DNA of 64,000 nt from the NCBI GenBank assembly GCA_035079385.1, contig JAVHKY010000025.1, forward strand, positions 15,846,501 to 15,910,500. Direction: 5' to 3'. Position numbers and translations under genes: made by a program. Numbering within the stretch: position 1 is the stretch's first letter; each line of letters opens with the position of its first letter. Below, piece by piece: positions 23,959 through 35,375 of this stretch. Origin of the DNA: Aspidiotus rigidus. Lineage: Eukaryota > Arthropoda > Insecta > Hemiptera > Diaspididae. The notes beneath the pieces were generated by a model. That model was not told the origin of the DNA. It was given only the letters and a program-made list of their open reading frames with translations, and did no database searches.

Positions 23959-24930
23959 TGTAGGCAAATTAGGGCAATTTTGGGGAAAAAAAAACATTTC
24001 ACTGGAGCCAACGTTTCTTTGCTGAAAATTGTTCAAGATGTGGTCCTGAATGACCTACTAAAAATCCATTACCTGGAGTTTTTACCATTTCCAGGGCATT
24101 CTAGTTATTTTTTCCCAACTCGGAAGATGTATTTACATAAGATTTGACGTAATTGATAGACAAAATACCAAAACTCACGGTCCACCGCGGTGAAAAAGTG
24201 GATTTTCTCGATTATTTGTCATTTCCTGAACGTTCCAGCGACTGGAGGAGTTTTGGAATATTTCTTTCAATCTAACGTACTCCACCTAATCGGTGGACGT
24301 GTTTACATAAGAATTAACCAAATCGATAAACAAAATACTGAGAATATATTTTTGGTGTATTTACATTCCCATTTCATCCCACGGAGGAGTGCGTATTTTT
24401 CAGCTCGAACATTGACTGTTGATTTCACGCGGTCTATTGCGGTAGCAGTCGTAGTTCACCCCGCTATTCATGGAAAAATCACAGAAATTCATTAAATATT
24501 GATTTTTTTGGGAATGTTTCATCACACAAAAGACTGTGGTACTAATGTATGTTGTAGTAGAGGGTATGGCGCTTCAAATGAATGATTTTTCCCAGGTGCC
24601 CCCCCCCCCATTTTCTATTATATTCGAGTTTGAAGTTTTGTTATTGCTACAAACTACGGAAAATATGAATGATTTTTTTTTGTAAAAAATACCATGGATG
24701 AACGTTTACATTTACTAAAATGTCCTCAAGTTACATTGCTGTGCGATTATTATTGCCTGAGATACAGTCATTTTAATTTTGGGTCTAAAAATGACTCTGC
24801 AGCCCATGTGGGTGAGCGGATCGGTCCAATATTTTGCGTTTCGAGTTCTCTCATTGGGGACAACATTTTGACGGACGTTTGAAACATTTTTCGACCAAGG
24901 CTATTCCCCCCCCCCCCTACCCGGCTAGTA
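23959..24930. mobile_element. Second copy of the 13.6-kb repeat family, without the CXC gene
   Basis: Its left 110 bp match 13612-13712 (GTGTAGGCAAAT, AACGTTTCTTTGCTG, GTGGTCCTGAA, CTACTAAAAATCC). Its right part (TTTTTCGACC, a C-run, TACCCGGCTAG near 24890-24925) matches 16065-16110. The inside differs: a unit with TTTACATAAGA and GATAxACAAAATAC recurs at 24130 and 24303. No ORF with a domain is present, so this looks like a non-autonomous or differently filled member. Confidence 0.5.
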
Positions 24931-24934
24931 CCTT

Positions 24935-25970
24935 ATTCCAGAACGTAATAATTTTGTCCCGAATTTAATAGTGGAGGTCGGGGTCTTTCCCCATTAGCGT
25001 CCCGCCTCGGCGCATTTGTTCGTGCGGTGGCTTTTTTGTACGGCTGTATCGTGTTGGTTCCAAGGGCGGGAACCGAGGTTGCACAGCTAGGCAATTTCCC
25101 TGCGTCGGTCTTCGGGCTATGTAGTGTTCGCTGAAGTGGTCGAGCAGATCGCGCAGGGATGCTGGACAAGCGCGCCGAAGGCGGCAAAACACGTCCGCCG
25201 TAGGGATAAACGCTAGCGATAAAAGCATGTGAATGTTTTTTTTTGATCGTACGGTCGTCCAGATCGTTGAAGTCTTGCTGCAGGCCAGCCACTTGCACGC
25301 GCTTATAGACGCATTAGCCAAGGTGGAAAAACTCCGGGAACAACACTTTCGCGCAGGCTTTGATTGTGCCTTCCTCGAAATCCACGAGAATCTACCCTGG
25401 CTTACACTGCACCCCAAATCCGTTGATCACATCGCGCACTGCTAGAAGAACTTCCTTATACCTCTCCTTCTGCTTTCCCGAGAGTAAGGCGTAAACGTAC
25501 GGGAGCGCTAGGACCTCTTTTGTGCCTCTATTACTCGTTCGCTTTTGTAAACCTAAAACAGTGGAAACCTATGCGAATAGGCGTGGCACTGTTTTAAAGG
25601 CTCAAATGTGGCTGAGTGCGTCCGCTGAGGCCCTCTACAATTCAGTTCTGAACATCCGCGCCAGTGGCTCTGCGAGGTGCTCAACCACCTTCCGCTCCAA
25701 ACTTTGGGTTATCACTTCAGCCGTTGTCTCTTCACGGTTCGGAGGATGGTTGTGATTCGAAATATCCGGACCCTTGAAGACCTCTGTATCGCCTCCGTCT
25801 GTCGGGTCGCTAGTGATAACTCGAACCGTACATATTCCTCAGCGAAGGAAGCTCTCTGCTCAAACTCAAAACTCTACTTTGTTTTCTTCGACATCCAAGA
25901 AGCGTTTTCCCTCTACCTGGCGTCACTACATCTCCTCCAAATCGGATGGAGCTTGTTAAGATTACCTAGC
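24935..25970 (-). pseudogene. MULE (Mutator-like) transposase relic with FLYWCH-like N-terminus
   Basis: Minus-strand pieces in several frames line up with a MULE transposase. N-terminal (25690-25960): VFKGPDISNHNHPPNREE, the end of a FLYWCH-like zinc finger. Middle (about 25430-25510): YVYALLSGKQKERYKEVL, matching the PLxYALLPxKxxxxY block, then VRDVINGFGVQCKPG. Catalytic region: VDFEEGTIKACAKVLFPEF, where the D of VDFE is the second acidic residue of the DDE triad (25371-25385), then HLGQC. Afterwards LSLAFIPTADVFC and RTNKCAEAG, matching the LAFVP and RTNNxxEGxH blocks. Frameshifts and an in-frame stop before VDFE show it is dead. The GC content is above that of the flanks. Terminal inverted repeats were not found; satellite abuts the 5' side. 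Confidence 0.75.
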
Positions 25971-26009
25971 GCCGAGAAACCGCCGACGTCGAAGCGTCCG
26001 GGCACGGAA

Positions 26010-26560
26010 TCGAAATCTACGTCGATTTAGTTCCGCACATATCGACCGCAAATCGAATCAATATCGATCACTCTTTTGTACTATAGATTCATCGTCAACG
26101 TCGAAATTGAGTCGAATCCCGATTTATTATAGATTGATGTCCACCTAATATCAATGTCGTTCTGGAGTCCATTTCAAGTCGACTTTTCCAAATTTTTGTA
26201 TCGACCTGGAATCGACTGATTTGTTGGGTCGATTTCAAGTCAATATTCTGCAGTTTTCTAATAATGTACACCGGTTGACTTCAAATCGAGAACAAGCTTT
26301 TACCAGCTCTGAAGCTCGATTATTACTGTCGTAAGAAATTAAAAATTTTGAGAGGCATGACCCGTCGAAAAAGAAATGACTTTAATTCGACGTCGATTTT
26401 ACGTCGACTAGCGCACGTTACCAGAAAACTACTGCTCGACTTGAAATCAGCGTCGATTTTCAGTCGACATTAATCTGATATTGGAAGTCGACTCAATTTC
26501 GACGTCGACAATGTTTCGACTTCCTGTTCATTTGCTGTAGACATGATTTAAATCGACACA
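26010..26560. repeat. TCGA-rich satellite block 2, opposite orientation
   Basis: Read on the minus strand, this block contains GACTTGAAATCGACCCAACA and the following AGTCGATTxxAGGTCGA half, matching the other blocks. On the given strand it therefore appears reversed. GTCGATTTxAGTCGA palindromes are spaced irregularly and copies are more diverged than at 27.7 kb. It begins beside the 5' end of the MULE relic. Confidence 0.65.
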
Positions 26561-27690
26561 AAGTCGACGGTGGGAATGGTTCATCGAGACATTATTTTAT
26601 AATTATGACATTGGCTTTCGAAGAAATTTATCCGAACTCCTCTCATATTTCCTCCGTGGCAGGTCTCAGGACCTATCACGCTTTTCTTATCAACCCATCC
26701 AAAATAGTGTCCTGTAGGACGGAGTATGGAATATTCCTCTTGTCCTCATCGCTATAGATGACCTTGAAAACTACTCGTATTCGTCCACTTTCTCCTTATC
26801 GAACGCCTCTTTACGGATGACTTAAGCATCTCCCAACCAACTCTCAATAAGCCGACGAAAAAAGAAAGAAAGATCTTAATGAGAGAAAGGTCGAGCCTGA
26901 CTGAAATAAACGTTATAAATAACGGAAGTAATGAAACCTCTTCCGTGCGCTATAAAAATAATACCTAATTCACACGTTCCGTCGTATAATCCTCAATATT
27001 TTCCCGCAAATTCACACGCTATACAGTTTTAACCAAAACTATTCGAAAATTTAGTCGGTGAAACGTGTCTGCCTTTCGTACATTTACCCCTTCATGGAGG
27101 AAAAAAGGTAGACTACTTAATGGTGTTGGCGTGGCAAAAAGCTTACCAATATTTTAACTTTTTTTTTTTTTTCCTAGTTCGCTCCTAAATTTCAAGAACG
27201 TGTATTTTCACCAAAATTATTGTCCGTACGACAACACTGCTACCTACTAGAGTTTTACTCGGGTTGCCACCGCGATAATGAGAGGTCAAAGTATATATTT
27301 GTCATGAAACTGTAATCAAGCTGTTACAAAATGGTTTGCAAATTGTGTACGCCCATTAACAACATGTGTCCTTCCAATAAATAAGTTTTTCCTTAATTCG
27401 CGATCGCCCGCTCGAACACGCCGCGCGGTAGTCGAGTTTTACACGAAACATCTGTCCAACTTTGAGATAGGGCGAGCGCCAATCAAGAAACCCGCAGAGG
27501 AGAAAGTTGCAGCGCAGTTCTTAGATAATGTGCTCAACGTAAATTAGAGTACTAAACTTGGTTCCTATACTTGTATGATTTACACTGTAACTACAGTCAG
27601 CGGAATAGACTGGCGTCTTCTACAACACTTATCCAAACTTTTGTTTCTAGTTTTTACCTGCGAATTGAATACGCCGCGCCGTTTCATTCC
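26561..27690. other. Non-coding stretch, no gene recognised
   Basis: AT-rich sequence with one T-run at about 27160. No recognisable repeat or coding signal. Confidence 0.4.
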
Positions 27691-28560
27691 CAGAAAACGA
27701 AAAATCGACTTGAAATCGTACCAACGGAGTAGTCGATTTCAGAAGTCGACTCAAGATCGACTTCAGTAGGTATTCATTCCAAGAAATTTGAAGATCGACT
27801 TGAAATCAATCCAAAAGAGCAGTTGATTTCAGATCGACGAGAGAATTTCGAGAAGTCGATACTCAAAATCGATTTAAGATCGCATACACTTCGAGAAAAC
27901 TAAAAATCGACTTGAAATCGATCTAACAGGGAGTAATTGGTTATAGGTTGTTAGAAAAATGTGGAGAAATCGAGTCGACATCGGCTCAGGTTTGACTTCG
28001 AAAACCGAGCAACATTCATTTCCACAAACCTTAACATCCACTTCAAATCGACCCAATAGAGTAGTTGATTTTAGGTCGATAAAATATTTGAAGAAGTCGA
28101 CTCAAATCGACTCAAGATCGACTTTAACTTGAGGTCGATCCAGTATTCATTCCAACAAATTCGAAGATCAACACTTGGAATCAACCCAAGAGAGCAATCG
28201 ATTTCATATCGACGAAAGAATTTGGAGAAGTCGACTCAATAAAATCATCTTAAGAGCGACTTCGACTACTAGCATATTACATTCCTTCGGAACTAAAAAT
28301 CGACTTTAAATCGACCCAACAGAGCAATTGATTTCAGATTGATAGAAAAATCTTGAGACGTGGACTCGAAATCGATTCAAGCTTGACTTCGATTTGAGAT
28401 CGATCTTTCAAAATCGAGTACCTAACATTCACTTCCAGAAACCTTGACATCCATTTCAAATCGACCCAACAAAGCGGTCGAGTTTAGATCGATAAAATAT
28501 TGGGAGAAGTCCCGTCAAATCGATTCAAGATCGACTTCAACTTGAGGTCGATCCAGTATA
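27690..28560. repeat. TCGA-rich satellite block 3 with a three-monomer order
   Basis: Six head-to-tail monomers of about 120-160 bp begin near 27764, 27884, 28010, 28140, 28264 and 28424. By their opening they fall into three types that repeat in order. A starts ATTCATTCCAAGAAATTTGA, B starts GAAAACTAAAAATCGAC, and C starts ATTCATTTCCAxAAACCTT followed by CATCCACTT. The order is A-B-C-A-B-C, so the repeat unit is about 380-400 bp. Every monomer has GACTTGAAATCGA, a CCAACAGAG spacer and GATTTxAGATCGA. Confidence 0.75.
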
Positions 28561-28574
28561 ACTAGTGATCAGTT

Positions 28575-28985
28575 TTTATTTTTCAAGTTCCCCTCCTTTT
28601 ACATATAGCTCCAAAATAAGGGTCTGAGATGTCACAAATTGATGACGTCGAAGGTCAGCCTTGTGACGTCATAATCTACGTTTTGCAGATCCCACGTGCC
28701 TCATAAAACAAGTCCTTCTCCTATTACATATAGCTCCAAAGTCCGGCCCTATGACGTCACAATTTGATGACGTCTTAGATCAGCCTTGTCTTCCTCACAT
28801 CATTTATAGCTCGGGGCTGGGCCTGTGACGTCACAGTATGATGACGTCATAGATCAGTTTTTTTCGAAGTTCCTCACCTATACATAGCTCCAAAATCCGG
28901 GTCTGTGACGTCACAAGTCAGCCTTGTGACTTTACAATCTACATTGTTTAGACCCTGCCACCCCTCTTCCAACTCCGTTAAAGAA
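28575..28985. repeat. TGACGTCA-rich repeat (CRE-like palindromes)
   Basis: At least six TGACGTC palindrome-like sites (TGACGTCA or one mismatch) lie within 350 bp. They are separated by TCCTxxTATTACATATAGCTC and AAAGTCCGGxCCT spacers and by CACAATxTGATGACGTC units. The right side closes with CTGCCACCCCTC and CTCCGTTAAAGAACGCGTGA, as in the copy ending near 35370. Confidence 0.7.
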
Positions 28986-31900
28986 CGCGTGAGTTTTTTC
29001 GCTTTCTCTAGAGTGTCGACCAAATTCAAAAAGTGAAAATATCGGACTTTTACAGGGCTCTTAAAAGGTGTTCCACAAAACCATAATTCCAGCGGTGTGG
29101 CGGGACTGTCGTTTTAAGGAGGTCCCGACCTCCTCTGAACTTGAAAATTTTGCCTTAAAATTACAGAAAAAATCATACTTGACCGAGTAAGTAGTTCAAA
29201 TTTCAATTTTTTTTTTATTGGGTCAAAAATAAAATTAATAGATTTTCATTAGTGTTTACTGAACCAGTTTTTACAGGGTTTATTGGATTTTTATTGGGGC
29301 GGTAGACACCCTGAATTCTAAGCCTCTTCAGCCCAGCCTCCATTGTTAAAAATGTAAAAATCTATGTAACGAAGTAACGCTCCGTACTTCATCTGCGAGT
29401 AGCAAAAGCCTGCCAAAAGCCTAAGCTCTCCGTCTTCCCCTGATGATCCTAAATGATTCTGATCGTTACCCAAGTCAGAAAGAAAAGTTCAGCCCAAACC
29501 TTTTTAGCCTAGCCTTGAATTTTCCCAAGTCTCAAGGTCAAAACCTACAAAAACGTCACAGGAATTTTCAAATGACTCCAGCTCAAAAACATAAGTTCCA
29601 AGTCTTCGCGGGAAAGAATAAACCATATAGGTCAAGTGAATTCTCTTTGTTACCATTTTTCCCATTGTTCCATTCGTTCTTCAATCAGTAGAGCTTACCT
29701 GAGAACACACAAAAAAAATAAAACATTAGTTATCACAGTCATAAAAATATCATGTAATATTTACAAACATCAAATAAGATAATTTATAGTTTGTTAAAAT
29801 GGTACGGAGCGACGGAAGCGGGGGGGGGAAGGTATATTCTTCGAAGGTCGATCTAAGAAAGACTTGGGTGCCCCGCCAAATATCGTTCCCAATTGAAGCC
29901 ATTGGGGACGATTTTGAAGAACTACGCAAGAGCCTCGCTCGAGGCCCCAAAAACGTACAAATCTTCACATCCACATTTACTTATAGCGAAACTTATCAGA
30001 TGGTGAAACTCATAAAATTCACTTGACCTAATTTTCGATTTCATTTTCACCACGTAATGTCCAAAACGTCACGTAAATCCCACAAGCACTCAGTAAATGG
30101 CGATTCAGTCCCTACAACGGAAGTCTTTTTCCACCTACATATGTGACTTTTTGAATATTACCACGGAATTCTTCAATATAAGCACGAAGGTCGACAAAGC
30201 AAATAAATAAGAGGAAGGTAGATGCAAATACATGGTTTACGGTGGGGGTGAGAAGCAGAGGAAGCAAAGAGGAATTATAAATAAAACGAAGACGATTTGT
30301 AGGAGAGATTACAGAAATCTGAATAGTCCAAATTAGGCCACACGCGACTCGCCTACTTTCATATTATTCCAGATTTCTCTCTCTTACCTTGAGAGAGAAC
30401 TTCTCCCAAATTGAACGGAATTCCCTTAAATCTTGCACAATCCTTAGCGAACAACGCCAAAACAGTCGTATGATCTCACCACCACTTAAATTTCAACTAT
30501 GGTCCTCTACTCTGACCCATCCCCTCACTATTCACTGAACAGTTGGATTCCTATCACCGTATCTACCTTGATTCCTAATATTTGACAAGAACTCTTCCTT
30601 TTTTTCTAGAGACTTGCACAACAAGAAAGAAGAACCTCAATCACTGAACGATTGTCTGCGGTTCTGTCACCAATCTAGGAATAAATGATTCAATTCTCAG
30701 TCGTATACACGCTATAGGGTGCTGTCCCGCGAATGCAAAACGATAATGACGGAAAGCCAACGGGACGATAATTTTAGTAGCTGCAACGTCTGCTTTATTA
30801 TTGTCGCCGAAGCTTCACGCCCTTCTTGTAAAATACCATTTACAAATATCATTAAAATTTCACGCGAAAGCGACGTCTATCCAAATGTAACGAGAAAGAA
30901 GAAATGACAGACAAAGAGCGCGGAATACGGTTACATTTATACCGAAAGCACTTCTGTATTTTTGTCAATTACCTAATAACCTTTTTGCTCGCGCATGTTC
31001 CCAAAAAATGACGACCTTTTTCGGTATTATTGTCGCGTATATATGTTTCCGTTGAATACCAATTAGACTGATTCTCTATTTATATACCTGTAACAGTTTC
31101 GATACATATTTTTGACCTTTCCTTGCGAAGCTGGAGTTATCAGTTCGGATCAACGACACTTGACTCATCGCGCAATTTGTGAATATACAACAGCCTTAAG
31201 ATATATGAAATGTTCATCGAGTAGCAATCCTCAATTCAAACCCGAACAGTTCGCCCTCGTTCACAATAATCATACTGAAAAGAATACTGACACGACAGTT
31301 CAGACGAAACTTAAATACTTTCCGATCAATTCCATCCTCTTTGAACATTGAAGTACTTTTCTAAGACGAAACTTTGCCCTCTTAAAGACTCAGCTGTAAT
31401 GAGACTTGGGATTTCCAACAGAAAGTTGATTTACGCAGTCGATATATTTAAGAACGATTCACTTGGACGTTCTCGTATGAGAAGAACAATTTCCATTCAA
31501 CTTTGCTTGAAACTTTGAATCACATTTCCATCAGGAATTAACGTCTGATGAGTTCGCGAACACCGCCCTGTGCCTCGATAACTTTCTGTACTTATCTGCG
31601 ACAGTTTGGACACCAGTCGGAATGAAAGATTAAAAAATTAAAAGACAGAAAAGGTGAAAGAAGATGCAAAAAAAGGAAAAACCGAGCGCGAAAAGAAAAT
31701 CTGTTTTCGCAGCGTCGCGAGAGAAAATTCACGATGTGACAGCGCTGACAATGAAAATGTAGTCTACTTTCCGATTGACACAACAAAAGCAGATTATCTA
31801 AAAATTAATGAAGGAAAAAGTATAGCAGACAGGAAGAACGGATGAATTTTAATGGGGAGTAGCGAAATCATATTGTTTTCTTCCTTTTGTTTTGTATCGT

Positions 31901-33440
31901 TGCCTCCTTTGACTACCGGTATAGTGAAATGAAGAGGAATGAAGGTTGGCTCACTTTTTAAGTTAATTAAAATGATAAATAGAAAGAAATAAAAAGAAAG
32001 AGAGGAGAAAAAAAAGCGCTTAAAATGGGAAAGAAAAGAGGGAAAAAAATCGCTTTGTAAACGAATGGAAGTGCGATCAATAGCGTCTGATAAAAATTTG
32101 TTGACACAACATGTTTATTTTGCGTTAAAAAAAGGAAATTGTAAATCAGGCCAGCTGCTTTTACAAAATAATTCTAAAATGAGAATTTTTTTCCTCTCAT
32201 TCGTACACGTTTTTCTATACAATTGCTGATGCATATTTTTCGTTTATAATACGCGCGCCCCTCGTTACAGAAAGAAAAGTTCTGAAAGAGTTGTGGCGGG
32301 AGATGCGTCTTCGAGTCCGGCATTAAATTACGATGCAGAGTGCTCTGATTCCATTTCCACGCGTCTCCGTGGAAGAGAGGATCCTATCTCAATTGTGTTG
32401 GCCATAGTAACACAATAGACGTTTGATGACACGACCCTTGAACATCAACTTCATCGTACAGAACACTGTTTACCATACTGTTGCTTCATTTTCTCCAGTT
32501 CCATTCTGCAAAATTTCGTCTTTGTGTCGACTTACTCGAGCTAACTTTTTTTTTTTTTTTTATGAAGACCTCGTCGTCCCTTACTTTACATCATTCCTTG
32601 GTAAGAGCTCGTGTTATCACAATAGCCGATCGTCCTTATTATATGTAGTTGCAAAAATATTAGCAGATTTTGCAAACGATAAGAACAGAGTCTCAAAGAG
32701 CCAACGATACCAATAAATACAGTTGGGAAATACTAAAATCTCAGATAGCTTTCCAAAGCAAATCCAAATTCGAAAATAATACGAATCCATCGAGCATAAA
32801 TCCACTGCTTCTGTCTCAATATCTCTTCCCTCCACGCAAATGTATGAAATAATCGAAAATTGACCCCCTCTCTCCTTTCACAGTAGAATTTTAGAACTTC
32901 AATGACCTAAGAGTTTTCCTTAGTAATGGAAATACGATTTTTGCGAGGCCCGCCTACAGAAACACTTACAGTTCTGCACATACCAAGAAAAACAAAACAC
33001 GAGTTTTGTATTCCTTAATGGAAACGACCTAAGAGCGAGTATAAAAATATTGATTACTGTCAATATCATAATGAAGAAGAAACCGAAATTCTTCAGATCA
33101 AAGGTACAGGAAAGAATAAGAATAGAGACAATGACGAGTTTCATACTTCTGTACATGAGTATATCTTATTGATGAACTCCACGTGAAATTCCACCTCCTC
33201 AGGGGCATCAGTTAGTCACGAGACTTGTCATTGACACTTTGGTAACCCCATCGTGCGATGAGGAGGGTCTATTGTCCCGCAGGCTCAAACATTCTATTCC
33301 TCCGGCAAATGACCACTAGGTGAAGTACAGGATTGTTGCTGATCTCACTCCCCTTAGTCGGAGGTATGCTAGTGACGCAATTGACCAGATTTCCTAAATT
33401 ATCCACAATGACCTCGGACCCGCCGGGAGTAAAAGCCTCC
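28986..33440. other. Unannotated stretch, no gene recognised
   Basis: Only chance-sized open frames (60-97 codons) without domains. A single GGTAGACACCCTG at about 29304-29316 matches the right end of the hAT-like element at 48.7-49.1 kb, but no partner end was found. The rest is AT-rich unique-looking sequence with purine-rich tracts near 31630-32060. Confidence 0.4.
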
Positions 33441-34214
33441 GCAACACAGTTACATCCTTGACCAAAAAAATGAGCGACGGCCATGTTGTCGTCACAAACG
33501 CGGACAAGGGCACGGCAACTTTGTGTTAGACCGAATTGCGACCGAAAGATATAACAATGTCTTGATTCCATTGGCGCCACAATCGATCCTATGTTCAACT
33601 TTGATCTCCGTAGCGAAATCAACAAGAGCAACTATACCCTAGATGAGGAACCTTCTAATCCTAAGGCTCCTCGCCTTTACGGCCTCTCAAAAATCCATAA
33701 GAACGGATCTTCTATACGGCCTGTGGTATCTTTAATTTCTGCACCAACTTTCAAGTTAGTCAAGTACCTATAGATATTTGGTTTAAACAAACAACAAACT
33801 ACCGACCCCCTTTTTTTAATAAAGAACTCAAATGAGTAATCCTAATTAATTACTCCTAGCCCCCCCCCCCCCTTTTGAAAATATTCTAGTAAGTTTCGCT
33901 TGAAGTGGTGGGTTTGTTCGCCCACGTCCCCATGCTCCCGCATGGATGAGCTACTTAATGAGTCATTGGTCTCTCTTTCTTCAATTTCTGAATTCAATTA
34001 CCTCCTTCGAAAATGCCTCGGTCCCAATATAATGTCAGTTCAACAATTCGATCTACAAACATCCTCCGACAGAGGTGTCCCCATCGGATTATCAATAGTG
34101 TCGCTTGCAGCGGAAGTTTTTATATCCCGGTTTAAAGCTGAGGTTTTCAATTCTGGTGATCCTCTCCTCAATCACGTGTCAACATGGAACTTGCTTTATC
34201 GGGGAGTTTTTCGG

Positions 34215-35375
34215 AAAAAACGTCCACGGTCCGCCTTCCAGCCGGCCGGCAAAGTTCGGAGCTCGGATTCCCCTCCTTTCATAAATAGCTGACGTCACAG
34301 TTTGATGACATCATAAGTGAGCCTTTTGACGTCACAATCTGATGACGTCATGGATCATTTTTTTTTTCGAAGTCCCACTCTTATTATATGAAGCTCTTAA
34401 GTCCGACCTTGTGACGTCACAATTGGATGACGTCATAGGTCAGCCCTATCACGTTACAATCTGTATTCTTTGGATCCCACATCCCCATAAAACAGGTTCC
34501 CGCCACCCCTCAAGGTTTTTCAAGTCCTCTTCCTATTACATATTTCTCTAAAGTCCGGGCCTACGACGTCACAGTTTTATGACGTCATATGTCAGCCTTG
34601 TGACGTCACAATCTGATGTCGTTATAGATCAGTTTTTTTCGAAATATAGCTTTGGAGAGGGAACCAGTGACGTCACAATTTGAGCCTTTTGACGTCACAA
34701 TCTACATTTTCCTAAATTCCCTTCTCCTATCATACATACCTTCGAAGCCGCGGCCTGTAACGTCACAATCTGATGACGTCATGGATCATTTTTTTTTCGA
34801 AGTCCCACTCTTATTATATAAAGCTCTTAAGTTCGACCTTGTGACGTCACAATTGGATGACGTCGTAGGTCAGCCCTATCACGTTACAATCTGTATTTTT
34901 TGGATCCCACATCCCCATAAAACAGGTTCCCGCCACCCCTCAAGGTTTTTCAAGTCCTCCTCCTATTACATATTACTTACGCCATCATCAGAGTCTTGTG
35001 AGCTAGTACTGGTTTGTGAGCCCTAGAGTGGAATAAGACCATATATATAGGATTAAAATATATACCATTTACACAGAAGAAGGGGGGAGACACAATACTT
35101 ACGCCATCATCAGAGTCTTGTGAGCTAGTACTGGTATTTCTCTAAAGTCCGGGCCTGCGACGTCACAGTTTTATGACGTCATATGTCAGCCTTGTGACGT
35201 CACAATCTGATGACGTCATAGATCTATTTTTTAAAATAAATTTTCCTCTGATTTGTATAGTTCCAAAATCCAGGCCTGTGACGTCACAATCTACATTTTT
35301 CAGATCCCACGTCCCAATAAAACAGATTTCCCGCCACCCCTCGTTTAACTCCGTTAAAGAACCCGTGAGTTTTTC
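34215..35375. mobile_element. TGACGTCA-rich element inserted in PLE family 2
   Basis: The RT frame leaves off after HVSTWNLLYR and resumes with the catalytic motif beyond 35380, so this segment is an insertion. It carries paired motifs CACAATCTGATGACGTCAT and GTGACGTCACAATTGGATGA, CTCTTATTATAT spacers, and CCCCATAAAACAGGTTCCCG followed by CCACCCCTC. A stretch of about 210 bp (34330-34543) is repeated almost perfectly 430 bp later (34761-34972), a recent internal tandem duplication. The closing CTCCGTTAAAGAACCCGTGA matches the end of the 28.6-kb repeat. No ORF with a domain: a non-autonomous element of unknown class. Confidence 0.65.
34975..35134. mobile_element. 160-bp insertion with 38-bp terminal direct repeats
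   Basis: The sister copy reads ACATATTTCTCTAAAG without interruption. Here TATT is followed by 160 bp and then TATT again (34971-34974, 35135-35138), a 4-bp target duplication. The insert begins and ends with the same 38 bp (ACTTACGCCATCATCAGAGT...; 34975-35012 and 35097-35134) around an 84-bp spacer, i.e. about 1.3 units of a 122-bp tandem repeat. Just before the second copy it carries GACACAATACTTACG, shared with the SINE at 8 kb. Direct terminal repeats on so small an insert recall TRIM or retrozyme-like elements, but nothing else proves either. Confidence 0.75.

Noticed and set aside
29304..29316. GGTAGACACCCTG as a complete second hAT MITE
   Set aside because: No matching left end within 500 bp; only one terminus can be seen.
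31540..31565. CTGATGAGTTCGCGAAC, resembling a hammerhead core with stem II
   Set aside because: GAAA does not follow the stem and no stem I or III can be formed.
34974..35134. Hammerhead ribozyme in the 122-bp unit (contains CTGATGA on the minus strand)
   Set aside because: No GAAA at a workable distance and no stem II; the match to CTGATGA alone is not enough.
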